A stretch of DNA of 64,000 nt, from positions 82,535-146,534 of the forward strand of contig JASANC010000829.1 of the NCBI GenBank assembly GCA_030248135.1, given 5' to 3'. This document shows, in pieces, positions 1 through 12,424 of the stretch. The DNA comes from Theristus sp. LFF4_11. Lineage: Eukaryota; Nematoda; Chromadorea; Monhysterida; Xyalidae. The number at the start of each line of letters is the position of its first letter. The first letter of the stretch is position 1. The position numbers were made by a program, and so were the translations under genes. Below the pieces are notes generated by a model, which searched no databases, had not been told where the DNA came from, and worked only from the letters and a program-made list of their open reading frames with translations.

Positions 1-34
1 ATCAAATACTGAACGTAAAGTGCACAGTTATCAG

Positions 35-3012
35 GCGAAGACGTGCATTCGATTTTCAGCTCAATGAAACGCTTCTATCTGCTCGATCAATGCGACTGGC
101 TGCAAACGCTGCTGACAACTGCAGCCGATCAGCTGGACAAACGCGTTGATGGTGAGCCCGTGCGGCGGTGTGCTCGGTGCTCGTGCACTGTGCTGCGCTG
201 AACCTGCGCAAGAATGCGTCGTAAACCACAGTTTTTACACCGTTGCACACCAAGCTCCTTGTGCATTCACTGCTGCGAGTGTTTCAGCAAACGCACTGCT
301 CTTACACTATGATACAGAAACCACGTTTTGCAGACAGCTTCAGCTTTCCTTTTTCCCAAACGTACCGTTGCTTTTGCAAGACATATCTACATATCAACAG
401 TCTTCCAACCGGAATGTAAAGTCCGGAACAATCAAAGCAAGCCAATGCAACTGATCGTCTCACCATTTCCACGTGTCTCTTCCTTCAGACGTCTACCTAC
501 ATCGTGTCGAGACCCTGTTTGACGTTGCCGTCCGTCAGAGCAGCGTTGCGAGCGACGTGCACAAAGACGCGTTCAAGATCTATTTCTCGCAGTGCAGTTT
601 GACCAGTTTTCTCAGGGCCATCATTCAGATCGGAACGTCCGAGAGTGATTTGAGTGAGTTTTGCACGGCGACTATGTTTTGTTGACATGTCAGCAGCATG
701 CTGATTATTTCTTAGTGGATGACAACTAACATATTAGATTAGGATGCCACAAGACCCATGAAAATCGCGAAGGGAACTGCGTGTTTACAATTTATTTTGT
801 GAACAATTTCGAGGTTTCCGCGAAGAACCTATTAATCGCTGATTTTGTATTGAATTTGACGGCCGATGTCGGTTGCTCAACAAAATATTTTCATTTTAGA
901 CTTTTTTCTAAAGTGGCACTTGCCGGACACCCAAAATCTTCGGTGTCATAAGACACCCAGGACGTTTTAAAAACCAACCCCGCTGTGTGCAGTCTCACGC
1001 GCGACGCTGCTCGCCGAGCCGGACCAAGAGCTGCTGGCGTGGGACGGGCTGCAGCTGTCGCTCGAGGCGCCCTGGCCGCTCAGTTTGATCTTCAACGAGC
1101 GCGCCATGACGCACTACACGATCCTGTTCCGACGCCTCTTGCAGTGTAAACGCATCGAGCATCTCTTGGTCAGGTGCGTGATCGAGTTAGGGGGGGGGGT
1201 AGACACGGTGGCATGACATAGGCAAGTAAGGGCCAGGGCGGTTTTCTATCTGGAACCCTATTTATGATTGTAACACAACAAATACGAACATACACGCAAC
1301 AATAAATTCCGATATCATTACTTCAACCTGATTCTAAGTCGGATTGAAGTTGTTCAGGTCATCTCAGAACCAATCCTGAAGTCCAAAATGTATAGCATTT
1401 GTTTTTGTTTTCATTCGTGTTAGTTGATCTCTGATGATCTCTGATTCCAAATGATCCCTGAATGCAGCGTTGAAAGGTCTTGTTCTTGCAAACGTGTTCA
1501 GCCAATGGCAGCACCAGCAGCGCGGCATCACGTCTGATTTCACAACGACCGTCGTTCGTCACTCGATGACTCAGTTCATTCAGAACTATTTGTTCTACTG
1601 TGCCACCGAGGCGATCGAACCGAACTGGCTGCAATTCGTGAAGCGACTCGCCGAGGTTTGAATCTGTTTGAAAAAGTGTGAGGTCTGAGCGTTGTCAATC
1701 AAGAGGATCACATCACTGGTCAGACCACTCACCCTCACTGGATGGCACTCGCATCATCAAATCAATATTTTCGCTCAATTTTGCTCTAAAGACCTGATAA
1801 GATTCTTGTTGCATAGATTTTCAGAATCGTGGAGAACGTGTTTCTCGATAACAACAGTTTTACCAGGAACTTTCTGACTGTTTTCCGTGTTTTGGCGCGT
1901 TGCGTTTGTGTGTAGGTAATAAACTTGGAATTTGGCGACCAAAACGGGACATTTACGTCAGGTGAACACTGTCGGTGATCTACTGGCGGCGCACGAAGAT
2001 TTGCTAGACAAATGCGTCAAGGCGTGCATGTTGACCGACATGGACTTGGTGGACAGTCTGCATAACATCATGCACTTGATCACCGAGTTTGCGTTGGACA
2101 GAATTGTGCGTGGCACAGTTGAAAATTGTAGTTTCTTCTATTGTCTTTCAGGTTCAGGTAGATAGGTTGCTCCCCGTTTGTTAAATTTTTTTTTCCACAA
2201 TCAATACAATACACACAACAGCGAAATTGCGTCGAGGCCGCGACTCAGTAGTACGGTAGCTACCGTACTGATGTCTGTTATACATTTCCCGTTTGTTGTG
2301 CTGCAGACGCCGCACTCGGCGTGTCTCGTTCGTTTCGTCGATCTGACCGATCAGCTGACCACTTTCTTGCCGAAGCTGGGCGTCAGCAAGGGTGACCGCT
2401 CCTCAAACTGGATGAACTTTGCGTATCGGTGAGGAAAGATGAGCGTTTTTTATTCTTGTGGTTGTTTTTGGCAATTTTATTGTTACAACCTGTGCAGAAG
2501 GAATGGTGTACCACAGTCAGCGATGCGCTCAAATTGGAGTGGTTGAAAGTTTGAGGGAGTGAGAGACGTGCGATAGGCGTTGCAATCAATCTCAAAGACT
2601 CCTTGCGAGGTTGTGTGTGCTGTTCAGAGCCCCACCGGAAAGTGCTTTGGCGCTCAATGAAACACAGAAAAACTTGATGGGCGCCCCACTTAGCGGCGTT
2701 CTCCACAACTTGTTGCGTTAGCCGTACTAGATAAAGTCGTTCGTTCCCGTTTCTGCCTTCCATGCTATGCCCATGCCTTCGTGGCAATCAAAGTAAAAAA
2801 AGGAGATTCCTGTGAAAGCGTTCTGTTAGTCAAGAGTTCATTACAAAATTGAATCCCACAACATCAGGTTGCACGCGTCTCGTGTTCCGGACGCCGTGAC
2901 GGAAAGATACCAAAAGCGACCGACAAGCAAATTGACAAGACCCTCGAAGTCCAGTGTCACCGCCACTGCGCCACCTTTGCCGCCGAAACCGCCAGCCGAT
3001 GTGCTGTTGTAA
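35..3012 (+). CDS. TUBGCP2: Gamma-tubulin complex component 2 (3' part, partial)
   Basis: Subunit of the gamma-tubulin complex that nucleates microtubules at centrosomes. Seven exons are visible: 35-151, 489-653, 993-1173, 1502-1655, 1962-2105, 2307-2428 and 2868-3012. Their phases join without a break and end at TAA 3010-3012. Family landmarks appear in order: a segment reading KRFYLLDQCDWLQTLL (exon 1), the APWPLSLIFNERAMTHY block followed by LFRRLLQCKRIEHLL (exon 3), the FIQNYLFYCATEAIEPNW block (exon 4) and the repeated-helix segment DLLAAHEDLLDKCVKACMLT (exon 5). These match the C-terminal gamma-tubulin-binding half (GRIP2) of GCP2. The 5' half lies left of the window. The C-terminal tail is Pro/Lys-rich (PPLPPKPP) and the stretch between exons 5 and 6 looks shorter than in vertebrate GCP2. 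GCP3 is the main alternative; the PWPLSL-type block favours GCP2. Confidence 0.85.
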
Positions 3013-4500
3013 AAACGGTTTTTTTTCTTTCTGAGGCAGAGCTGCTTGCTCAAAATTTTTTGTTTTGCCTGTTTTCCGTTTTCGTATAGAGGCAGATCAG
3101 CATGATCGATTGGTGGTGCTTTACCGTTTTTTCGATGATTTTGAATTTATACGAGTCTCTTTTTGATTGTGGATTTGTGAAAAAAATTACTCTGAATCGA
3201 AGGTTGTTTCGTATCAAAGTAGACTTGTTAGATTTTTGCGTATTCTCCGTCGTTCGTCGTTTTTTTCTCTATTTTGTCGCGCGTTGTTTCTGCTTTTGAT
3301 ATTGTCTATCATGTGAAAACGTACTTGTTCCTTCGAGAACATGCAAACTCGTTTTGATAATTTATTTAGTTTGTTTGCTGGTTTGCTATTTGTTTAGTCC
3401 ATTAAGTTCCCGTGATTTTGGTTCAGTATTTTTGAATTGTTGTTGTTGACTTAATGCGAGTAGAAGAAATAAAATTTGATCATAGTAATCAATTTACGGC
3501 ATGTTGTTCAATTTTGTTTTCTGATAGCGTCAGTATCTTTTGTTTTGTATTTCCTGGGTGGTTATCTACCCATCCTTTCTGCTGTTCACATTTGTTTTCA
3601 TTGATGCATTCCCCAATTTTAATAGTCCTGTGTTTCTGCAAAAAAAGTTTTCAAATAAAATTTGATTTGATTACAATTTTGGAGTTTCTCCAGATCTCAT
3701 TGTGGTCTGAAAAAGTAAACAGCGAGTTTTTCATTGTTTTGATTTGCTTTGTTTTTAACTTTTCATCTTGAGTTGCAATTCTAATTTGAGACCTGTATGT
3801 TGGAACGTTCAGTGAGAGGCCAATCTTGTAATTTTGCGTTTTATTGCCTTTTTAGTCGTCATTGCGGTGCTGTTGATTACTGTTTTTTTGTATTTTCCAA
3901 TTCATTTCATGGGTTATCTGGAATTGGCGCTGTGAATTTTTCAGTTATTTGTTTTCTTGATTAAAGTGGAAATAAACATAAACATGATCTCAGGCTGTTT
4001 TTAGAAGCCTGTCTTGCTAATTTTGACGGACGCCCAGGCAGAGCAGCTTGCTCAATTTTTTATTTATTGTTCTGTTATGAAACAGGTCAGAATCCGCTTA
4101 TCAGTTTTTACCATAATTTTGAAGATACTGTGTGGATTTTTTTTCGTTTCTCAAGCGTTGGCCTCATTTTTGAAACGTACTTTTTTGTTGTTTTCTGATC
4201 GAAGTGGCGCTGTGTTTGTCTGTTTGTCGTTTTCAATAAAATTATAACACAAATGAAACTAGATTGTGCGTTCCAAACTTGTTCTCGAGCTACTTCGAAT
4301 GCCTGGCATTTGTGCCTTACTTTTGAAACTCCATTGGACCATTTACAAACTCCACTGCGGAATACCACGAGATGATTTTTTGTTCGGTTTTCAATCAAAT
4401 TCCTCTATCAAGAATCAATCGCTCAGTCAGTCAATCAGTTCCCTTTCACGGTTTTCCGTACGTTCTTTGTTTTGTTTCGCTTGTCAGTGTTTGTTGTTTT
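3013..4500. other. Intergenic, T-rich; 3' UTR and upstream of ALG5
   Basis: No convincing coding sequence. It is T-rich with several AATAAA-like motifs (about 3655, 3969, 4228), suitable as a 3' UTR/terminator for the upstream gene. A segment near 3035-3070 (GGCAGAGCTGCTTGCTCA) recurs in diverged form near 4035-4060, so part of the spacer may be an old duplication. Confidence 0.4.
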
Positions 4501-4547
4501 GTGTCCAAGAGCGCGCACAACCGAACATCAACGGTCACCCTGCAGCG

Positions 4548-7500
4548 ATGGTGTTCGTGAGGCGGCACGACTGTGAGCGCACGTTCGTCGACCCGAACAG
4601 CCAGCAGACATTTCCCTTTCCGAGTCTGGCGGCACCAGCCGACGTTTATCTGAGCGTCGTCATTCCGGCCAAGGATGAACAGGTCGCTTTCAACCACTGC
4701 TTGCAAAACTTGGGTGTTATGTGGCTGTGTACGTTTGAAGTTTGTATACAATGGAGATTCTTACTTGAATGGTTGCATCACCAGCTTCCAAGCTTCACCA
4801 GACCAGCTTCAGGGTTTCAATCACTGGAATTTTCCTTGAACCTGGAGATTCAACGTTTATAGCAAACACAGGCAGACGAATAAAACGGATCAAACAGAAT
4901 CAGTGAGAAGGGCGAGCCGTCCTGTCCCTCAAAATCTCCTCCACCGTAGTTTGGTGTCTGGAATCTTCAGCTGTCTCCTCGTACAGGTGTGGGAAGCCAA
5001 GTGCAAGCTTTTCTTTCGCAAACGGAATCTATTGCACAAAGTTGCAGGCGCGTCTGCCAGCCATGTTGGATGAATGTCTGCCGTACTTGCGGGAGCGGCA
5101 CGCCGCCGATGAGCGATTCACGTGGGAGGTAAAGTGAACGCTGAGCACTTGGTCGGCAATCAACACACGTGTTTGCCGTTCATTGCATTCGTGTGTTGTT
5201 GCGCAGGCATGAACAAACGCACCAGCACAAACCACTGCGGCCGAGTGCTTGTGTGTTTGTTTGTGACTGTGTGACTGGGCACTGCCAGAAAAATATGCAA
5301 AAAAGTTTTCCGTTTTCAGACGAGGACTGCATCGGCTGTGTTTCTTTGAACCTTTTAGGTCAGATTATAACGTGAATTGTGGTCACCCAACTTGTGACAG
5401 GTGCTTTTTACAAACGAAAGCCTTTTTGGTTGACAACATCGACACCATTACAAGAATACTCTGGAATCATGAAACTTCTGAAACTCTGTTTCAGCATTTG
5501 AAACGCTTTCAAAAAAAAAACCAAAGCAAACCGTGCATTTTCACCCCAGGTGATCATTGTTGATGACGGCAGCTGCGACAAAACAAGCGCGGTCGCATTG
5601 AAATACGCACGCCAATGGTCAACGGAGCGCATCAGAGTGCTCACATTGAAAGAAAACCGCGGCAAAGGTTCCGTTCTAGCTTGGCCTTGGGTTGTTTGTT
5701 GTTGCTGCTGTTGGTGTTCACTGACTGTTGAAAGGTTTTACGGAAATAAATGCAGCTGTGCACCACAGCTTGCGAGCCTTCTGAGGGTGGGGTCGAAAAA
5801 TTACCGTTCACGTGCAGCCTAACTTACGCTAGAAAATTAGGGCGCCACCTTACGTTAATGGTGGCAATGAACAACAACCACAATTGGCTCCATGGAGTTG
5901 GCCAAATCAAACAGATGTTTTGGAAGCGAGTTCCTCCCACCTAAAGTCAAATGTGTAATTTGCCGTAGCTGATTGGAAAATCAGAAAAAATGCGTTTTTG
6001 TTGTGCAGGTGGTGCGGTGCGCCTCGGTTTCATGGTGGCCCGTGGCGAGCATTTGTTGTTTGCGGACGCAGACGGCGCCACAAGATTCGCGGACTTCAGC
6101 AAACTCGAGTCGCAGTATTTGAAACTGTTGCGAACCGGTGGACTGCCGAGCAGTCCTGCAGGTTGTTGCGGGTGGACTTTGAAATCTGATTGATTTATCA
6201 ATTTCTAATTTCAATGGTTTTTATTCTTGCCTTTATTTGATTTAGTATGATTTGCTTGTTTTTGTATTCGTGGAACATTGTAACTTTTACAGGTTTTTAT
6301 TGTGGAGCGCGTAAAAAAGAAAGTTCCAGTCTGAAACTCTGAAGACCGTGCACTCTGTTTATAAAACAGTGCTGCTGCACTGTGGTGAACAGACACACAG
6401 GCACACACACGATATAACAGCGGCGCGTGTGTGTGCCTGTGTGTTTGTTTATGACTGTGTAACATTACCACTATTTCACAATGTTCACCAAAGAAACTCA
6501 ACTTGCGCACAGGTGACCGTTCTTCGTCGCCGCGTATGGAGTTGCGATCCAGAAAATTGGCCGGCAGTAGCAGCGCGGACGCAAAAGACGGTCACTTCAA
6601 CTTTGACACCGCCAAAAACGGCGCCAATTCGCCGGAAACTGACGGTAAACTGGCGATTGCAGTCGGCTCACGCGCGCACATGGAGAAGGAATCGATTGCG
6701 AAACGGTCGTTGGTGAGGACGCTGCTGATGAAGGCGTTCCACTTTCTCGTCTGGTTCTTCTGTGTGCAGGTTTGCGGAGGAGTGCGATCGTGTGGAGTGC
6801 TTGTTGGAAGACTGCCTCACACTGGTATGCTTGTTGGAAGACTGCCTCACACTCACACTGGTGTGCTTGTCTCTGTGTGCGGGGCATCGAGTCCCGCCGA
6901 CGGGTGAATAGGCACATGATGACCGAACAAACTCCAACGTGACGGCCTTTCTGGGTTTGCCCTCGCCAGCGCGCCTGTCAGCGTGTGCCACCCAAAGCAC
7001 CGTCCTGCACACCAACCAAACGCCAGTGTGTTTGCGGTGTGTCATCTATCTTCTATTATACTAAAAATGCAATTTGTCTGTCCCTGTCATTTTCATGAAA
7101 TTTGAATTGGCGCTCATTTTTGCTATTTAAGAAAACTCAATCTCAATTTCCTTAACCTATTTTTTTATTAATGCCAGTTGAGATTGTTATCTCAAAACGT
7201 CGCTCTTCATTGCTGGAGTCATCATGATACTCTTTGGTCAACAGACAGTTCAGCGCAGCATAGGCAAATGGAAGCGTGGCTGATGAAAACTTGATGATCG
7301 ACTGGAAAAGATGTAACAAAACCGTCTTTGAAAAAAAGTTTGAACTTTTTTGTTTTTAAAAAATGGGTTGCAAAACGCACATCGACATCGGCATTGCAAG
7401 TTGCACTTTGGATTCAAAACAAGTTAATTTCATTGAAATGGATACTCCATGTTTTATTTTCAAATTGATACTCCATGGTTTATGCGCGATAATTTAACAA

Positions 7501-10500
7501 AACCGTCTTTGAAAAAAAGTTTGAACTTTTTTGTTTTTAAAAAATGGGTTGCAAAACGCACATCGACATCGGCATTGCAAGTTGCACTTTGGATTCAAAA
7601 CAAGTTAATTTCATTGAAATGGATACTCCATGTTTTATTTTCAAATTGATACTCCATGGTTTATGCGCGATAATTTCAACGTAACGCACGATGGGCAACT
7701 GGCAATTGTTGCTGCTCAAAACTTGACTGCGAAAGATGTAACATAACCGTCCGTGAAAAAGTAGTTTTTTAAATGGGTCGAAATGGTATTTACCATTCAT
7801 TTTCACTTTACAAAAAAGGCTTGACTTATGTTAGGGTAACCGGGTAAAAGAAGCATTAGCTTTTTAAAACGAGTATTTTTAAATAAAAAAACGTTAATTT
7901 TTATATTTTTTATTCAATCTTACTTAACTCACAAAAAGGCTTGACTTAGGTTAGGGTGAACGGGTAAAAATAGCAAAATCATAAACTTCGCATTTTCACT
8001 TTGCAAAAAAGGCTTGGCTTAGGTAAACGGGTAAAAGAAGCATTAGCTTTTTAAAACGGGTAACTGAAAAAAGTTAATTTTTATGTTTTTTTAATCAATC
8101 TTACTTCACATACAAAAAGGCTTGACTTAGGTTAGGGTGAACGGGTAAAAATAGCAAAATCATAAACTTCGCATTTTCACTTTACAAAAAAGGCTTGGCT
8201 TAGGTAAACGGATAAAAGAAGCACTAGCTTTTTAAAACGGGTACTTTTTAATGAAAAAAACGTTAATTTTTATATTTTTTTCAATCTTACTTAACTTACA
8301 AAAAGGCTTGACTTAGGTTAGGGTGAACGGGTAAAAATAGCAAAATCATAGACTTCGCATTTTCACTTGACAAAAAGGCTTGGCTTAGGTAAACGGGTAA
8401 GCATTAGCTTTTAAAAACGGGTAATTGAAAAGAACGTTATTTTTATGTTTTTTCAATTTTACTTCACATACAAAAAGGCTTGACTTAGGTTAGGGTGAAC
8501 GGGGGAAAATAGCAAAATCATAAACTTCGCATTTTTATTTATTTAAATACGTTAAAAAATATTGTATTGTAGGCGACTTCACGGCAGCACAAGGTAAATT
8601 TTCTTCAGGGTTATTTATCAGTAAACGTTACTGTTTTTTTTCTAAGTCAATGCCACTTCACCAAAAAGGCTTGGCATTGATTAAGCCACATACGCTCGGG
8701 TCAATTGGCTAGTTACTACTAAATTTACAATTTGTCTGTCTGTCTGTCTGTCCGTCACACTTTTGAATTGGCGCCCAATTTTTGCTATTTTTGGTATTTT
8801 TGCTATTTAAGAAAGCTTCACATCAATCTCAATCTCAATCTATTTTTAATATCATCACTTGAAATTGTTTAAACAAAGCGCCGCTCTTCATAACTGAAAG
8901 TCATCATGATACCACGGTTTTCAAATTGATACTCCATGATTATGAGCGATAATTTCAACGCAACGCACGATGGGCACATGGCAATTGTTTGCTGCTAAAA
9001 CTTGACGAGCGACTGCGAAAGATGTAACAAAACCGTCTTTGAAAAAAGTTAGTTTTTTTTAATTGGGTCGCAATGGTATTTACCAGTCATTTTCACTTTG
9101 CAAAAGGCTTGGGTTATGTTAGGGTAAACGGGTAAAAAGAACCAATGACTGTAAAACGAGACTTAAAAACGTCACTTTATTGTTTCTTCTATTCATTTTC
9201 ATTTTACAAAAAAGGCTTGGCTTATGTTAGGGTAAACGGGTAAACAAGCATTAGCTTTTTAAAACGGGTAATTGAAAAAAATGTTTTATTTTATCTTTTT
9301 ATTCAATTTTACTTAACTTACAAAAAGGATTGACTTAGGTTAGGGTGAACGTGTAAAAATAGCAAAATCATAAACTTCGCATTTTCACTTTACAAAAAAG
9401 GCTAGGCTTAGGTAGACGGGTAAAAGAAGCATTAGCTTTTTAAAACGGGTAATTAAAAAAATCGTTAATTTTTATGTTTTTTTATTCAATCTTACTTCAC
9501 ATACAAAAAAGCTTGACTTAGGTTAGGGTGAACGGGTAAAAATAGCAAAATCATAAACTTCGCATTTTCACTTTACAAAAAAGGCTTGGCTTAGGTAAAC
9601 GGGTAAAATCGATCTTACTTCACTTACAAAAAGGCTTGACTTAGGTTAGGGTGAACGGGTAAAAATAGCAAAATCATAAACTTCGCATTTTCACTTTACC
9701 CTAGAAGCTTTAGCTTTTTAAAACGGGTAATTGAAAAAACGTTAATTTTTATACTTTTTATTCGATCTTACTTCACTTGCAAAAAGGCTTGACTTAGGTT
9801 GGGGTGAACGGGTAAAAATAGCAAAAACATAAACTTCGCATTTTCACTTTACAAAAAAGGCTTCGCTTATGTTAGGATAAACGGGTAATTGAAACATTAG
9901 CTTTTTAAAACAGGTAATTGAAAAAAAACGTACATTTTTATACTTTTTATTCAGCTTTACTTCACTAACAAAAAAGGCTTGACTTAGGTTGGGGTGAACG
10001 GGTAAAAATAGCAAAAACATAAACTTCGCATTTTCACTTTACAAAAAAGGCTTCGCTTATGTTAGGATAAACGGGTAATTGAAACATTAGCTTTTTAAAA
10101 CAGGTAATTGAAAAAAACGTACATTTTTATACTTTTTATTCAGCTTTACTTCACTAACAAAAAGGCTTGACTTAGGTTGGGGTGAAAGGGTAAAAATAGC
10201 AAAATCATAAACTTCGAATTTTCACTTTACAGAAAAGGCTTCGCTTATGTTACGGTAAACGGGTAAAAGAAGCATTAGCTTTTTAAACCGGGTAATTGAA
10301 AAAAACGTTAATTTTTACATTTTTTATTCAATTTTACTTCACCTACAAAAAGGCTTGCCTTAGGTTACGGTGAACGGGTAAAAATAGCAAAATCATAAAC
10401 TTCGCATTTTTTTTATTTAAATACATTAAAAAATATTGTATTGTAGGCGGCTTCACGGCAGCACAAGGTAAATTTTCTTCAGATTGGTTATTCAGTAAAC

Positions 10501-12424
10501 GTTACTGTTTTTTTCTTTTTAATTCAATGCCACTTCACCAAAAAAGCTTGGCATTGATTGATTAAGCTCGGGTCCATTGGCTAGTCTATATTATTAAATT
10601 TACAAAGTGTCTGTGGCACTTTTTTGCAATTTGAATTGGCGCCCTTTTTGCTACTTAAGAAAACTCCATCTCAAATTCCTTAACCTATTTTTTTAATTAA
10701 TGCCAGTTGAGATTGTTTTCTCAAAACGTCGCTCTTCATAGCTGGTGTTTTCTCAAAACGTCGCTCTTCATAGCTGGAGTCATCATGATACTCTTTGGTC
10801 AACAGAGACAGTTCAGCGCAGCACAGGCAAATGGAAGCGTGGCTGATCAAAACTTGATGATCGACTGGGAAAGATGTAACAAAACCGTCTTTGAAAAAAG
10901 TTTGAAATTTTTTGTTTTTAAAAATCGGGTTGCAAAACGCACATCGACATCGGCATTGCAAGTTGCACTTTTGATTCAAAACAAGTAAATTTCATTGAAA
11001 TTGATATTCCATGTTTTATTTTCAAATTGATACTCCATGGTTATGAGCGATAATTTCAACGTAACGCACGATGGGCAACTGGCAATTGTTGCTGCTCAAA
11101 ACTTGACGAGCGACTGCGAAAGATGTAACAAAACCGTCTCTGAAAAAAGTTAGTTTTTTTAATTGGGTCGAAATGGTATTTACCATTCATTTTCACTTTG
11201 CAAAATGTTTGGGTCATGTTGGGGTAAACGGGTAAAAAGAAGCAATGAATGCAAAACTAAATTATAAACGTCACTTTTTTTGTTTCTTCTATTCATTTTC
11301 ACTTTAGAAAAAAGGCTTGGCTTATGTTAGGGTAACCGGGTAAAAGAAGCATTAGCTTTTTAAAACGGGTATTTTTAAATAAAAAACGTTAATTTTTGTA
11401 TTTTTTATTCAATCTTACTTAACTTACAAAAAGGCTTGACTTAGGTTAGGGTGAACGGGTAAAAATAGCCAAATCATAAACTTCGCATTTTCACTTTGCA
11501 AAAAAGGCTTGGCTTAGGTAAACGAGTAAAAAAGCATTAGCTTTTTAGAACGGGTAATTGAAAAAAACGTTAATTTTTATGTTTTTATTTAATCTTACTT
11601 CACACACAAAAAGGCTTGACTTAGGTTAGGGTGAACGGGGAAAAAATAGCAAAATCATAAACTTCGCATTTTCACTTTACAAAAAAGGCTTGGCTTAGGT
11701 AAACGGGTAAAAAAGCATTAGCTTTTTAAAACGGGTAAACGAAAAAAACGTTAGTTTTTATATTTTTTATTCAATTTTACTTCACTTACAAAAAGGCTTG
11801 CCTTCGGTTAGGGTAAACGGGTAAAAATAGCAAAATCATAAACTTCACATTTTTTATTTATTTAAATACATTAAAAATATTGTATTGTAGGCGACTTCAC
11901 GGCAGCACAAGGTAAATTTTCTTCAGGGTTATTATTCAGTAAACGTTACTGTTTTTTCTTTCTAAGTCAATGCCACTTCACCAAAAAGGCTTGGCATTGA
12001 TTAAGCCACATACGCTCGGGTCAATTGGCTAGTCATGCAACAAAACCAACAAAAACATTTGATCATAAACTACACGATCTTCAGAGCTTTACCTAAAAAA
12101 GTGTTTCTGAACAAAGTGTGAGCAACTGTGCAGAGCGTGCGCGACACGCAGTGCGGCTTCAAGCTGTTCACCCGTGCCACGGCGCAACTGTTGTTCGCGA
12201 ATCTGCACATTGAACGGTGGGCATTCGATGTGGAGTTGCTGTTTCTGGCGGAACGCTTCGGCATTCCCATTGCTGAAGTGCCCGTCAATTGGACGGAGAT
12301 TGACGGCTCGAAGATTGTGCCCGTCTTGTCGTGGCTGCAGATGGGCCGTGATCTGCTGATGGTCTGGCTGCGGTACAAAAGCGGCTGGTGGAAGGCGGAC
12401 AGAGAGGCGAAGTTTGAAGAGTAG
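4548..12424 (+). CDS. ALG5: Dolichyl-phosphate beta-glucosyltransferase
   Basis: Makes dolichyl-phosphate-glucose from UDP-glucose and dolichyl phosphate on the cytosolic face of the ER, the donor for the last glucosylations of the N-glycan precursor. Exons 4548-4682, 5048-5128, 5550-5667, 6009-6161, 6513-6769 and 12134-12424 sum to exactly 345 codons. GT-A family 2 motifs: YLSVVIPAKDE (N-terminal strand), VIIVDDGSCDKTS, ENRGKGGAVRLG, the metal/nucleotide motif ADADGAT, GSRAHMEKESIAKRS, DTQCGFKLF and HIERWAFDVELL followed by VNWTEIDGSK. The ATG at 4548 is preceded by CAG, so an upstream exon supplying the expected N-terminal membrane segment is possible. The frame is also open upstream and contains a hydrophobic Cys/Phe/Leu stretch near 4450-4510. 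Odd points: a roughly 45-residue Ser/Asp-rich insertion at the start of exon 5, and a 5.4-kb last intron packed with repeats. Confidence 0.92.
5155..5290. repeat. Short hairpin element, CAAACAAACACACAGGCAC family (copy 1)
   Basis: In the ALG5 intron after exon 2. CAGGCATGAACAAACGCACC on one side and TGTGTGTTTGTTTGTGACTG on the other can pair as diverged inverted arms. It resembles the segments at 6340-6500, 36437-36640, 40980-41130 and 41275-41430. Confidence 0.45.
6340..6510. repeat. Short hairpin element, CAAACAAACACACAGGCAC family (copy 2)
   Basis: Inverted arms ACAGACACACAGGCACACAC and TGTGTGCCTGTGTGTTTG surround a short centre, inside a larger weak palindrome starting near GTGCACTCTGTTTATAA. 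It ends at the acceptor of ALG5 exon 5 (6513), so the element may supply part of the intron's 3' end. Confidence 0.5.
7052..8712 (+). mobile_element. Helitron/Helentron-like non-autonomous element, tandem unit 1
   Basis: Begins TCTATTATACTAAAAATGC followed by a GTCTGTCC-type stretch and ends GGGTCAATTGGCTAG. About 35 bases before the CTAG end lies a hairpin with arms CAATGCC and GGCATTG. A TC start, a CTAG end and a subterminal 3' hairpin are known hallmarks of rolling-circle (Helitron) transposons. The centre (about 7900-8540) is a minisatellite. No coding capacity seen. The next unit begins directly after CTAG at 8713. Confidence 0.55.
7900..8540 (+). repeat. ~180-bp minisatellite, block in unit 1
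   Basis: About four copies of a unit containing AAAAAGGCTTGACTTAGGTT and CATAAACTTCGCATTTTCAC. Each ~180-bp unit is two related halves, both opening with an ACAAAAAGGCTTG-type motif followed by ACGGGTAAAA. Confidence 0.8.
8713..10584 (+). mobile_element. Helitron/Helentron-like element, tandem unit 2
   Basis: Starts directly after the CTAG of unit 1 with TTACTACTAAATTTAC, a diverged form of the TCTATATTATTAAATTTAC start of unit 3, followed by a GTCTGTCTGTCC run. Ends with the same hairpin region and CTAG at 10581-10584. It is the longest unit because its inner minisatellite has the most copies (about seven). Confidence 0.55.
9180..10410 (+). repeat. ~180-bp minisatellite, block in unit 2
   Basis: About seven copies of the same unit as at 7900-8540, with variants (GGTTGGGGTGAACGGG, GGCTTCGCTTATGTTAGGAT). 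Two consecutive copies near 9780-10150 are almost identical, which points to recent expansion by unequal exchange or replication slippage. Confidence 0.8.
10585..12032 (+). mobile_element. Helitron/Helentron-like element, tandem unit 3
   Basis: Starts TCTATATTATTAAATTTAC directly abutting the CTAG of unit 2 and ends GGGTCAATTGGCTAG at 12032. ALG5 intron sequence (TCATGCAACAAAACC) follows, with the exon acceptor about 100 bases further on. The first ~250 bases closely match those of unit 1, with an extra short duplication of the TTTTCTCAAAACGTCGCTC segment. Confidence 0.55.
11290..11860 (+). repeat. ~180-bp minisatellite, block in unit 3
   Basis: About three copies of the same unit, in the same orientation and the same position relative to the ends of the element. 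Confidence 0.8.

Noticed and set aside
7900..11860. CRISPR-like regular repeats
   Set aside because: The repeats are ~180-bp monomers with no unique spacers, in a eukaryotic intron; this is a minisatellite.
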